Source: Prevotella sp. UBA2456
GTDB lineage: Bacteria; Bacteroidota; Bacteroidia; Bacteroidales; Bacteroidaceae
Reading direction: 5' to 3'
Assembly: GCA_002342415.1 (NCBI GenBank)
Contig: DDPY01000022.1
Span: 78,455 to 142,454 of the forward strand
Length of the DNA stretch: 64,000 nt
Below, piece by piece: positions 1 to 7,298 of this stretch. A program made the translations under genes and the position numbers. The stretch's first letter is position 1. Every line of letters begins with the position of its first letter. Under the pieces are notes generated by a model. It had not been told where the DNA came from, ran no database searches, and worked only from the letters and a program-made list of their open reading frames with translations.

Positions 1-609
1 CAGATGACGCAGGCTGCACGCTCAGTACCTGCCAACATCGCTGAGGGCAGCTCACGCCACTCTACCTCCAGGGAGACGGAGATGAAACTTACGGACGTGG
101 CAAGAGCAAGCCTGGCAGAGTTGGCTAACGACTACCTTAACTGGCTTCTGCGACAGGAGTGCATGCCATGGTCGGTCAATTCCAGAGACTATCAGGCCGT
201 TGTCGGCGTTCAGTTGGACCGCCCTGAATATAAAGACGATGTACTGCACATGAGTAGCATCCATATCCTTGCCCAGAAACATAAGTTCGACCAGTGGATA
301 AACAGGAGTGATTCTGCCGTCGCCGCCAACTGTTTGTTAGTGCTGTGCCATCGGCTGATTCAGATGATAGGCCGCCAGATGGATACACTGCTGAAGACTT
401 TCAGGGAGGAGGGAGGATTCACCGAAGGGCTCACAGCAGAGCGGTTGGCCTACCGTAAGGAGCAGAGCGTAGAAGGCGGCGCTCCTTCCTGTCCTGTCTG
501 CGGTCAGCCCATGATAAGGCGGACGGCCAAGAAAGGCATCCATTCAGGCCGCGAGTTCTGGAGTTGCAGCCGCTATCCTGAATGCACTGGAACGCGCAGT
601 ATCACGTGA
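1..609 (+). CDS. Four-helix-bundle protein with C-terminal topoisomerase-type zinc ribbon (5' partial)
   Basis: The frame is open to the left edge, so the true start lies outside the window. The visible part begins with the QAARSVPANIAEG signature of the four-helix-bundle proteins related to 23S rRNA intervening-sequence proteins (S23 family). After about 155 residues comes a zinc ribbon with CPVCG and a later CSRYPEC pair, as in the C-terminal zinc fingers of bacterial topoisomerase I. The helical part contains a region (about residues 50-90) with no counterpart I recognise. Function is unknown; binding to structured RNA or DNA is a reasonable guess from the ribbon. The gene ends before an octamer array and a hairpin terminator. 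Confidence 0.7.
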   Translation, partial: QMTQAARSVPANIAEGSSRHSTSRETEMKLTDVARASLAELANDYLNWLLRQECMPWSVNSRDYQAVVGVQLDRPEYKDDVLHMSSIHILAQKHKFDQWINRSDSAVAANCLLVLCHRLIQMIGRQMDTLLKTFREEGGFTEGLTAERLAYRKEQSVEGGAPSCPVCGQPMIRRTAKKGIHSGREFWSCSRYPECTGTRSIT

Positions 610-616
610 CAATAAA

Positions 617-672
617 GATGTCGAGATGTCGAAATATCGATATATCGACATATCGAATTATCGGAATATCGA
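617..672. repeat. Octamer array, seven units of xxTATCGA/GATGTCGA type
   Basis: Seven consecutive 8-base units run 617-624, 625-632, 633-640, 641-648, 649-656, 657-664 and 665-672, all variants of GATGTCGA or AATATCGA. The array starts 7 bases after the preceding stop codon and its last units form the left arm of the following hairpin. Confidence 0.75.
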
Positions 673-700
673 AAAAAAAGCGATATTCCGATTTTTTTTT
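660..700 (+). terminator. Rho-independent terminator after the zinc-ribbon gene
   Basis: A perfect 12-base inverted repeat (660-671 with 681-692) encloses an A-rich loop and is followed by a run of nine T (692-700). The stem is AT-rich, but the T tail makes a terminator the best reading. Confidence 0.7.
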
Positions 701-753
701 GATAACTCGGACATCTGCGGACATAGGCAGACAAAACGCCCTCTGGAATGTCG

Positions 754-828
754 TACCTTTGTGTTGTCAGCCCGGGGAGCCACACGGTCGTGGCTCAGGG
801 AAACACCAAGTCCCCTACTGGCGAGGGG
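754..828 (+). promoter_or_regulatory. Promoter -7 element and structured leader of the HU-like gene
   Basis: TACCTTTG at 754-761 matches the Bacteroidetes -7 consensus TAnnTTTG; no good -33 TTTG is visible. The predicted leader of about 70 bases contains two hairpins: GAGCCAC/GTGGCTC (777-783 with 790-796) and CCCCT/AGGGG (812-816 with 824-828). A leader this long and folded is unusual here, since several other genes in the window have almost none, and may carry regulation. Confidence 0.55.
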
Positions 829-836
829 CAACGAGA

Positions 837-1400
837 ATGGCACTGAACGTGCAGATGTACAAAGTTCACAACCACATGACCAACGAAGACCTGGTGATGG
901 CGCGGTTGGTCAACCAGCAGACGCTCGACTTCAACGCGCTCTGCGAGTATCTGGCCGACGGCAGCACGGTGACCGCTGCCGACGTAGCCGCCGTGATGAA
1001 GCAGATTGAGATGCGACTGCCCCTGGTACTGTGTCTCAACGCCAAGGTGGTATGCTCGCCCGAGGGGCTCACCTTCCGCCCGAAGGTGTCGGGAGCCATC
1101 ACCCAGAGCGAGCTGAAGGCCAAGCTGGAGGCGAAGAAGCTCGCCGACCCCTCGCTCGACATCGACGTCGACCGCGCCCTGGAGCTCAGCGACCTCTCCA
1201 CCGGCGACCTCACCGCCACCATCGCCATCGACCTGCCGAAGAAGTGGGAGGAGCGCTTCAAGTCGAAGGTGGAGTTCAAGCGCGTAGCGAAGGGTGTCGC
1301 CACCGTGGAAGCTGAAACCTCCCCCGACCCCTCCCAAGGAGGGGAGACTACCGGCGGAACGACCACTGAGGGCGGCGGCCCGAGCGATGAGGGACTTTAG
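837..1400 (+). CDS. HU-like DNA-binding protein (HU-HIG family) with glycine-rich tail
   Basis: The 187-residue product has the fold-type sequence of the Bacteroidetes histone-like family: an N-terminal strand (MALNVQMYKV), an HU-like helical part, and a second part around SGAITQSEL onward. It ends in a Gly/Thr/Ser tail finishing PSDEGL. It probably binds DNA as an architectural or regulatory protein. The frame is open from 582, but the ATG at 837 is chosen because family members start at this strand and the upstream part covers the terminator and promoter. A cassette follows: smalltalk (1519) and amidase (1664). The tail is encoded over a GC-rich palindrome (1328-1344). A second copy of its C-terminus lies at 63969-64000 on the other strand. 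Confidence 0.85.
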   Translation: MALNVQMYKVHNHMTNEDLVMARLVNQQTLDFNALCEYLADGSTVTAADVAAVMKQIEMRLPLVLCLNAKVVCSPEGLTFRPKVSGAITQSELKAKLEAKKLADPSLDIDVDRALELSDLSTGDLTATIAIDLPKKWEERFKSKVEFKRVAKGVATVEAETSPDPSQGGETTGGTTTEGGGPSDEGL

Positions 1401-1414
1401 TTTAGTTGACAGTT

Positions 1415-1471
1415 CTTTGACCTGAAGGTCAAAGCGAGCGGAGCTCGTGGGAGAGTTGAGAGTTAACTCTC
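1415..1471 (+). other. Intergenic hairpins between HU-like gene and smalltalk gene
   Basis: The 118-base gap holds CTTTGACC/GGTCAAAG with loop TGAA (1415-1434), CGAGC/GCTCG (1435-1447) and a 14-base palindrome GAGAGTTAACTCTC (1458-1471). None has a T tail, so they look like RNA structures or protein sites rather than terminators. The core GAGTTAACTC of the palindrome also occurs four times upstream of the TonB receptor gene. Confidence 0.5.
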
Positions 1472-1518
1472 TCCTCCCTCCTCCTTAAAAAACTTACCTT
1501 AAAAAAATAAACAAAATG

Positions 1519-1626
1519 ATGAAAAAAGAAACTTGGAGAACAATTTTGCAGATTCTGGCGAGCATCATCTCATCGGTCATCACCGCCTTGAGCACCACCA
1601 GCTGCATGGGACATGGACCGTTTTAA
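1519..1626 (+). CDS. Smalltalk protein (35 aa)
   Basis: A 35-residue protein starting MKKETW, with a hydrophobic segment LQILASIISS and continuing through STTSC to the end MGHGPF. It matches what I know as the Bacteroidales 'smalltalk protein', a small unknown found between HU-like and cell-wall amidase genes, which is exactly its place here. The TTSC stretch after the hydrophobic helix could be a weak lipobox, which would make it a lipopeptide of only a few residues; this is inference. A second ATG lies just upstream at 1516. The paralogue at 63751-63858 differs at 5 of 35 residues, all conservative. Confidence 0.8.
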   Translation: MKKETWRTILQILASIISSVITALSTTSCMGHGPF

Positions 1627-1628
1627 TG

Positions 1629-1656
1629 TTCAATGATCAATGTTCAATGTTCAATG
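1629..1656. repeat. Heptamer array (TTCAATG)4
   Basis: Four 7-base units (TTCAATG, ATCAATG, TTCAATG, TTCAATG) fill the gap between the smalltalk stop (1624-1626) and the amidase start (1664). The unit is the same as in the longer array at 16524-16621. Confidence 0.85.
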
Positions 1657-1663
1657 AATAAAG

Positions 1664-2086
1664 ATGAGAAAAATTTCCCTGATTGTGGTGCACTGTTCGG
1701 CGGTACGGCCGTGGAAAGAGAGCTCGGCGGCAGACATCGATGGATGGCACAAGGACAAAGGCTGGAAGGGCATCGGCTACCACTACGTCGTACGGCGCGA
1801 CGGCACCGTAGAACCGGGACGGCCGCCGGAGGTGATAGGATCGCACGTGGTAGGCCACAACGCGCATAGCATCGGCGTTTGCTATGAGGGCGGACTGGAT
1901 GCCTTGGGACAGAAGGCTGACACGCGCACACCGGAGCAGCGCAAGGCTCTGCGGACACTGTTGGAAGAGCTGCACAGGCAATATCCTCGTGCACTCATCG
2001 TGGGTCATCACGACCTGAACCCGCAGAAGGACTGCCCCTGCTTCGATGCTGTCAGCGAATACAGCGACCTGCAACCGACACTCTGA
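1664..2086 (+). CDS. N-acetylmuramoyl-L-alanine amidase, T7-lysozyme-like (Amidase_2)
   Basis: The 140-residue enzyme would cut the amide bond between muramic acid and L-alanine in peptidoglycan. It follows bacteriophage T7 lysozyme over its whole length: VVHCSA (zinc ligand H10), GYHYVV (Y39), HSIGVC, GHHD (H115) and KDCPCFD (K122 and zinc ligand C124). There is no signal peptide, so export would need help, as for phage endolysins. It is the third gene of the HU-like/smalltalk cassette and is followed by a strong terminator. Family and active site are clear; whether it acts in lysis, remodelling or against other bacteria is not shown by the sequence. Confidence 0.92.
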   Translation: MRKISLIVVHCSAVRPWKESSAADIDGWHKDKGWKGIGYHYVVRRDGTVEPGRPPEVIGSHVVGHNAHSIGVCYEGGLDALGQKADTRTPEQRKALRTLLEELHRQYPRALIVGHHDLNPQKDCPCFDAVSEYSDLQPTL

Positions 2087-2094
2087 ACAAGAAT

Positions 2095-2126
2095 GGGCTG
2101 ACCCTACAAGGTCAGCCCGTTTTTTT
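2095..2126 (+). terminator. Terminator after the amidase gene
   Basis: GGGCTGACC (2095-2103) pairs with GGTCAGCCC (2110-2118) around a 6-base loop and is followed by seven T (2120-2126). The remaining bases to 2176 contain three short CGAATT direct repeats and no gene. Confidence 0.9.
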
Positions 2127-2176
2127 ACTACTACGAATTACGCGAATTATACGAATTTTTTACTTACCTCTCACCA

Positions 2177-3328
2177 CTAAAAAAGGATGGACTCCCACTG
2201 TGAGATAATCCGTGAGATGTCATATTGACGGGCTATGGTGAGTGCTTCGGCTGATTTGGCCTGCCAGTCGAGGGTTGTCGACTCATATAGCCTCTGAGCC
2301 AGTTCTTCGACATGGCCATTCTTGAAGTACAGGGCAAAGTCACCCATGATTTCCTGACACATCGGGAGATTAGATGTAATGATAGGCAGACCATGTGACA
2401 TGGCCTCTACCAAAACCAATGGCATACCTTCCCATCGGGAGCTCAGCACATAGACCTGGGCCTGGGAGTAGTAGGCCTGGATGTTGTTGGTGAAGGGATG
2501 CAGGTGTATGCGGTCTTGCAGCATGTAGGAGGCAATCTTCTCACGGTAAAGCTGCTCCTCGGGCCCTTCGCCCACGATGTCGAGCGTCCATTCGTTGTCC
2601 TGTCGGGCAAAGAGGTGGAATGCATCGATGAGCAGGTCGAACCCTTTGTGCAGGTGCGAGAAGCGCCCGACGGCCAGGAATCTCTTTGACAGTCCGTTAG
2701 AAGGCTGTCCGGGCTTGAGTGTCAGCGGATTGTAGATGACACGGGTGGGGAAGTGGTACTGACGGGCATCGTACTGGCAGAGCACCACCGTATGGTCCAG
2801 CTTCTCCAACTGCCACTCGTAGTGCTTGCGCAGCTCTTCGCCAATATACAGGGAGTCCTTGCCATAGAGTGCTTCGTAGGAGTTGTGTATCCACCCGATG
2901 AGCCTGCTGTTTCCTAACTGCTTCTTGCAGGCTGCCAGCCGTACGGCGAGTGGTGCATGGACCCCGATGATGGCGTCATACCGTCCTGTCTGTAGCTCCC
3001 TTGTCAAGGCCCGTCGTAGTGGTGCGGGGAAGGAGCTGTGAGCATAGAGGTCGGAGGTCAGCCTTGTCTGGGGTATCACCTTCCGGTAGAGGATGCTATA
3101 GGCTTTACAAGCGAGTTTTTTCCAATAGCCGACAAGGGGATAACGGAAGAAGCGGTAGCGGATGTTGGCTTCTCCCAAGCCGTAGAGCGACGTGTCTTGG
3201 CTGTCTTGGCTGTCAAAGGTCACAATCGTCACATCATGCCGTTTAGCCAGTTCTTTGGCAATGACGGCTGTGACGCGCTGGACACCGCCAATGGAAAAGA
3301 TGGAGTCTACCAGGAAACAGATCTTCAT
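2177..3328 (-). CDS. Glycosyltransferase family 4
   Basis: A 383-residue GT-B enzyme that would add a sugar from a nucleotide donor to a growing surface glycan. The N-terminus MKICFLVDSIFSIGGVQRV is the usual GT4 acceptor-side start with a GG loop. The C-terminal donor domain holds VGRFSHLHKGFDLLIDAF, VGEGPE and the EGMPLVLVEAMSHGLP motif with the two glutamates of the E-x7-E signature. Donor and acceptor cannot be read from the sequence. It is the last gene of a three-gene unit; its start overlaps the stop of the preceding GT4 gene by 4 bases (ATGA), so translation is probably coupled. Confidence 0.9.
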   Translation of the reverse strand: MKICFLVDSIFSIGGVQRVTAVIAKELAKRHDVTIVTFDSQDSQDTSLYGLGEANIRYRFFRYPLVGYWKKLACKAYSILYRKVIPQTRLTSDLYAHSSFPAPLRRALTRELQTGRYDAIIGVHAPLAVRLAACKKQLGNSRLIGWIHNSYEALYGKDSLYIGEELRKHYEWQLEKLDHTVVLCQYDARQYHFPTRVIYNPLTLKPGQPSNGLSKRFLAVGRFSHLHKGFDLLIDAFHLFARQDNEWTLDIVGEGPEEQLYREKIASYMLQDRIHLHPFTNNIQAYYSQAQVYVLSSRWEGMPLVLVEAMSHGLPIITSNLPMCQEIMGDFALYFKNGHVEELAQRLYESTTLDWQAKSAEALTIARQYDISRIISQWESILF

Positions 3329-4524
3329 ACGCTTGTCCTTTCTATATGGGTTAATGCCTCAAAGAACTCCTGGGCATAGCGCTCTTTGCCGAACAGCTTG
3401 GAACGGTTGAGGGCAGCCTGACTCATGGCTTGCCTTTTCTCCGGGTGATGGTAGAGGTCGAGGATGGCCTGGGCGAGGTTCTTGACAAAGTAATAGTCTG
3501 TGGTGAGGAGTATGGCGCTCTCTGCTGTTACTTCCTCGGGGATGCCACCGCGACGGGTGCTGATAATAGGCAATCCCATCGCCTGTGCCTCTAAGACCGT
3601 AGTAGGGAAGGGATCATCCCATACGGAGGGGATGACGGCCGCGTCTGCCATTGACAGATAGTCGGGCATCTTGTTGTAGGGCACAAAACCCGTGAAGATG
3701 ATTCTGTCGCCTAATGGTTCTGCCAGGTCTTTTAGCTTTTTGATAAAACCATTCTCGTTGGTGGTGTTGCCGAAGAACGAACTTCCGATAACCAGGAGTT
3801 TGATGGCTGGATAGTTCTTGAGCAGGCGGATGGCCTCAATGAGCTGCATAATACCTTTCTCCTCATTGATGCGACCGCTATAGATGAGCACAAAATCTTG
3901 GTCACCTAATCCCAGCGTATTCCTTGCAGGAGGAGTGGCCGATTGGGAGAAGGCATCGAGGTTGATGCCGTTATAGACCGATGTCGTCTTAGTGTCATCG
4001 GTGTTGACGGTTAAGACGCACGATTTGATGTAGTCAGAGACAGTAATAATCCCGTCGGCTGCTTCATAGATGGCGCGGCACTGAGGCACGGCCGAGGTCA
4101 GTTTCTCGTTGTGCAGATGATAGACCAGTCGGGCGTTGGTAGCCTCCTTCAGCCTCAGGGCGTAGCCCGGGCGGTTCTCCAATATGATGATGTCGTAGTC
4201 CTGCTGCCTGATGTGGCGAAGGGCCTCGTGCAGGAAATACTCGATGGTATAGTGATAGTATCCTTCGTGGTGAGTCTTTTTGAAGAAGCGTTTCTTCAGT
4301 TTCGCCCATACGCTGTTCATCTTGATATAGTGGTAGTGGTTGACCTTGGACTTGCATGCAAGGTGCTGCTCCACATCTGGATGCCAGATGCTGTAGACGG
4401 TGATGTCGTGCAGATGGTGCTGGTCGTTATACTCCAGATAGAAGTCCACCAGATTCTCCACGGCTCCTCCCTGTACGGCAGGAACTGGCAGTATGCCCGA
4501 TGTCAGGATGGCTATCTTCATCAT
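3325..4524 (-). CDS. Glycosyltransferase family 4
   Basis: A 399-residue GT-B enzyme. It starts MMKIAILTSGILPVPAVQGGAVE, a standard GT4 opening, and has YSGRINEEKGIMQLIEAI, GFVPYNKMPDYLSMAD and DPFPTTVLEAQAMGLPIIST in the donor domain; the first acidic residue of the E-x7-E motif appears as D in this version. It sits between the fucosyltransferase-like gene and another GT4, with 4-base overlaps on both sides, so the three are one translationally coupled unit. The donor sugar is unknown. Confidence 0.9.
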   Translation of the reverse strand: MMKIAILTSGILPVPAVQGGAVENLVDFYLEYNDQHHLHDITVYSIWHPDVEQHLACKSKVNHYHYIKMNSVWAKLKKRFFKKTHHEGYYHYTIEYFLHEALRHIRQQDYDIIILENRPGYALRLKEATNARLVYHLHNEKLTSAVPQCRAIYEAADGIITVSDYIKSCVLTVNTDDTKTTSVYNGINLDAFSQSATPPARNTLGLGDQDFVLIYSGRINEEKGIMQLIEAIRLLKNYPAIKLLVIGSSFFGNTTNENGFIKKLKDLAEPLGDRIIFTGFVPYNKMPDYLSMADAAVIPSVWDDPFPTTVLEAQAMGLPIISTRRGGIPEEVTAESAILLTTDYYFVKNLAQAILDLYHHPEKRQAMSQAALNRSKLFGKERYAQEFFEALTHIERTSV

Positions 4525-5387
4525 TTGTCGGTTTTAGGTGTAATGGGTGCCCAGAAGTCCTCGGTGCTCTTGCCGTTGGCGAAGTGGTAGAAGTCTGTGA
4601 CCACGGAGAAGCTGTCGTCAGTGAACTGCTGATCCTTGCTCTCGATGAAGCAGAGCGGCACCTCACCGATGAACGATGCCCAGCGGCTGTAGGTGCTCCA
4701 CGGTCCGAGGATTCGGTCGCAAAGAGACAGCGTGTATAGGTCGAGGATGTCGCCCGAGGGCTCCTTGCCGAACCGATGGCAGCGGCATCCTTCAAAAATG
4801 CTGACGTCAAATGGTTCGTTGCTGCTGATGAAGAAGGCCACGCGGCGGTCCTTGTATATATCCTGAATCCGCAGCATGAACTGGTGGAACTCCTCCAAGG
4901 TGTAGTAGTAGCGGCCGTTGTAGAAGGTCTTATAGTCTCCGTGGCGGATATGAACGCCCACGATGATGTCGGCCTCTTTCTTGATAAGGGCAATCATCTG
5001 TTCCGCCTTCTGCATTATCTCCTCGCGAGGGCGGAAGATGTGCTGCAGCTCGCGCTTGGTCTGTGCTAAGTAGCGTGTGTCGTGCATAGTCTTCCAACCT
5101 TTCTTGAAACCTAAGAAATGGAATATCCTGTCCCAGGACTTGTTGTGGGTGACTTTCCAGGTCAGTCCCTTGTAGTTGTTCCAGCCGTTGCCACGCTCCA
5201 GATACCACTTCTGCCACAGGGGGAAATGGATGAACGGGCAATGCAGCAGGTTGGGGAAGTCCTCGATGGTCCAGTCGTAGAAGATAATGACCATCTGGCG
5301 CTGCTCAGCAATACACTGAGCCACGCTGGTGACGTAGGTCCAAAGGCGGTTACACGTCTGTCCGGGGGCATCGCAGATGACTCGCAT
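4521..5387 (-). CDS. Fucosyltransferase-like protein (GT11-type motif)
   Basis: The 288-residue product carries VGVHIRHGDY (H146 to Y152), the HxRxGDY motif that binds GDP-fucose in alpha-1,2-fucosyltransferases and related families. A C-terminal region around LGPWSTYSRWAS fits the second conserved block of that superfamily. Members are about 290 residues long, as here. Substrate is inferred only; the manC-gmd-fcl operon about 21 kb away would supply GDP-fucose. The start at 5387 is preferred over the in-frame ATG at 5405, because the latter lies inside the promoter element at 5403-5410. First gene of the unit with the two GT4 genes. Confidence 0.7.
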   Translation of the reverse strand: MRVICDAPGQTCNRLWTYVTSVAQCIAEQRQMVIIFYDWTIEDFPNLLHCPFIHFPLWQKWYLERGNGWNNYKGLTWKVTHNKSWDRIFHFLGFKKGWKTMHDTRYLAQTKRELQHIFRPREEIMQKAEQMIALIKKEADIIVGVHIRHGDYKTFYNGRYYYTLEEFHQFMLRIQDIYKDRRVAFFISSNEPFDVSIFEGCRCHRFGKEPSGDILDLYTLSLCDRILGPWSTYSRWASFIGEVPLCFIESKDQQFTDDSFSVVTDFYHFANGKSTEDFWAPITPKTDK

Positions 5388-5402
5388 CGTTTCTTTATTA
5401 TG

Positions 5403-5410
5403 CAAATTTA
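5403..5410 (-). promoter_or_regulatory. Promoter -7 element of the fucosyltransferase/GT4 unit
   Basis: Read on the - strand this is TAAATTTG, an exact TAnnTTTG match, about 15 bases before the chosen start. No clear -33 TTTG is present. Confidence 0.55.
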
Positions 5411-5464
5411 ATTATTATATTTCAATTCAAGGAATGGGTGCTGAGTAGTTACCATGCTGGCGCA

Positions 5465-7063
5465 TCATCTTAAATTTTGCTGCATCTCGGATGCCCATTC
5501 CGCGATGGTTCGTGATTCGGAATCGAACTTTATGCCGACTTTCATAATACGTCGGCCGTCGGTCAGATAAGGCTTGGCATAGTCTTTCTCGTTGATCTGT
5601 GCGAGCGCCTTTTGGGCAGAATCGTTGACTTTCAGTTCTAATAGGTAGATGGTATCGGGCATGAAGACGATGATGTCGGTACGGCCATGAGCACACTTTA
5701 CCTGAGTGCGGGCGTAGACATTCAGCATGGAGAAGATGAGATAGAGGGTGTATTCATAAAATCCTTCAGCCGTGGCAGCTTCGGCCAACTTCTTCTTGAA
5801 ACCTTCTACATAAGGGATGCCTGCTAAATAGGCTTGCAACTCGCGCATGGCAAGGTCGATGTCGTCTTTTCTTAAAGCCATCCAGAACTTGGAAGCAAAT
5901 CCCATCTGAACATCTGTTGCCTTTAGTCCAATGTAAGATGGTAGCAGCCCCTTGGTATATCCGATTTTAACTTCCTGATTGGGGATGGAAAGAATGTAGG
6001 TGCCTAACTCGGGATTATAATCCTTGATAGTCAGGTAGCCGCATTGATAGAGGATGGGAAGAGCATCTTCCATGTCTTCGGTAGGCTGGTCAAAGGCTGT
6101 CGTCGGTACTTCCATTCGGTCTAATGACATGATGTTGGTACGATAGTGCTTCATTTCGCGGATGAGAAACGATGGGGTGCCGCTGTCAAACCAATAGTCT
6201 GCAGTCTCCTTACTGTCAAATGCTTTGAATAGACTGAAAGGGTTATAGACATCTTCAGAGTCTTTGGCAAAGTGATAACCGTCGTAGTGCATCTTTAGCT
6301 TTTCATGCATCTGTTCATAGGATACTCCGTATGACTCTGCCATCCGTTCAATATCTTTACGGAGAGTGGTGGTGAGTTCATGTTCTGTAATTCCGCAAAT
6401 AGCCGAAAATTGTGGCCACATACTGATATTGGTCAGATTGTTAATGGTAGAGAAGATGCTGAGTTGGGAGAATTTTGTGATGCCAGTAATGAAACAGAAC
6501 TTGATACGCTGCTCATTGGCCTTTAAAGGAATATAGAATTCCTGCATGACATCACGCATCTTTGCCAGCTCATCATCATCGTGAAGTACATCCAAAAGGG
6601 GAGCATCATATTCATCGATGATTACTACTACTTGTAGACCGGTTTGTTGGTATATCCTTTGAATAAGACCGTCAATGATGCCTCCTGGGGTTTTCTCTTC
6701 AGGATCTGCTCCATATTCTTTTGTATATGGCTTAAGTATGAGTGTCAGCCTTTCTTTGAGCGCAGCTGCAGATGATTGTCCTTTGGCTACGCTGAGGTCG
6801 AGGTGTATGACGGGATAGTGGTTCCAGTCTTTTTCCAGACTCATGACCTTTAAACCTGAGAACAAATCTTTCTCTCCGGCAAAAAAAGAATGCAATGTTG
6901 ATGATAGCAGAGACTTGCCAAACCTGCGGGGACGACTTAGGAAAATGTATTTACGCTTGTTTTGCATTTCCCACATCAGGTCGGTCTTGTCAACATAAAC
7001 ATATCCTTCGTTGATAAGATTCCGGAAAGTCTGAATACCTACAGGATAATATCTCTCGGTCAT
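5465..7063 (-). CDS. AAA-ATPase-like protein with C-terminal PD-(D/E)XK nuclease-like domain (DUF1703 type)
   Basis: A 532-residue protein with the common Bacteroidales architecture AAA-ATPase_like plus PDDEXK_9. The N-terminus (VGIQTFRNLINEGYVYVDKT) leads to a Walker A-like FLSRPRRFGKSLL and a Walker B-like VVVIIDEYDAPLLD. The C-terminal part has GRTDIIVFMPDTIYLLELKV, which matches the D...E-x-K core of PD-(D/E)XK folds. Its biological role is not established; such genes are numerous, variable and often near mobile or surface loci. It has its own promoter and sits alone between two glycan gene groups. Confidence 0.88.
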   Translation of the reverse strand: MTERYYPVGIQTFRNLINEGYVYVDKTDLMWEMQNKRKYIFLSRPRRFGKSLLSSTLHSFFAGEKDLFSGLKVMSLEKDWNHYPVIHLDLSVAKGQSSAAALKERLTLILKPYTKEYGADPEEKTPGGIIDGLIQRIYQQTGLQVVVIIDEYDAPLLDVLHDDDELAKMRDVMQEFYIPLKANEQRIKFCFITGITKFSQLSIFSTINNLTNISMWPQFSAICGITEHELTTTLRKDIERMAESYGVSYEQMHEKLKMHYDGYHFAKDSEDVYNPFSLFKAFDSKETADYWFDSGTPSFLIREMKHYRTNIMSLDRMEVPTTAFDQPTEDMEDALPILYQCGYLTIKDYNPELGTYILSIPNQEVKIGYTKGLLPSYIGLKATDVQMGFASKFWMALRKDDIDLAMRELQAYLAGIPYVEGFKKKLAEAATAEGFYEYTLYLIFSMLNVYARTQVKCAHGRTDIIVFMPDTIYLLELKVNDSAQKALAQINEKDYAKPYLTDGRRIMKVGIKFDSESRTIAEWASEMQQNLR

Positions 7064-7083
7064 GTCGTGAACTGAATTTTATG

Positions 7084-7091
7084 CAAAAATA
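7084..7091 (-). promoter_or_regulatory. Promoter -7 element of the AAA/PD-(D/E)XK gene
   Basis: Read on the - strand this is TATTTTTG, an exact TAnnTTTG match about 20 bases before the ATG. Confidence 0.5.
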
Positions 7092-7225
7092 ATAATTATA
7101 TTTATGATGAAATATGAAATGAAGAAATATTTGTGTTTATTTAACAGGGAAATGCATAAAAAAGCGAGAAAAACTCTCTTATAAAGTTTAACTTATATCT
7201 TTGCTTTATGAATTATGCAAATAAA

Positions 7226-7257
7226 TTTGTATAATCGAAGTTTTATTTGTAGTTTTG
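7226..7257 (+). promoter_or_regulatory. Consensus Bacteroidetes promoter of the acyltransferase/MBOAT operon
   Basis: TTTG at 7226-7229 and TAGTTTTG at 7250-7257 are separated by exactly 20 bases, a full match to TTTG-N19..21-TAnnTTTG. The start codon at 7299 would give a leader of about 37 bases. The rest of the 235-base gap (7064-7298) is AT-rich; a second TATCTTTG lies around 7195. Confidence 0.75.
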
Positions 7258-7298
7258 CAAAGGATTATTGATGATCTTACATACAAATACTGATTATT

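Noticed and set aside
582..836. Upstream extension of the HU-like gene to 582
   Set aside because: The extension covers the octamer array, terminator and promoter and encodes no recognisable domain; the ATG at 837 fits the family start.
1415..1434. CTTTGACC/GGTCAAAG hairpin as a terminator of the HU-like gene
   Set aside because: There is no T tail, and the smalltalk and amidase genes follow closely, so transcription most likely continues.
5465..7063. AAA/PD-(D/E)XK gene as part of a phage-defence system
   Set aside because: No companion defence genes are present and this family is widespread and scattered in Bacteroidales; defence function would be a guess.
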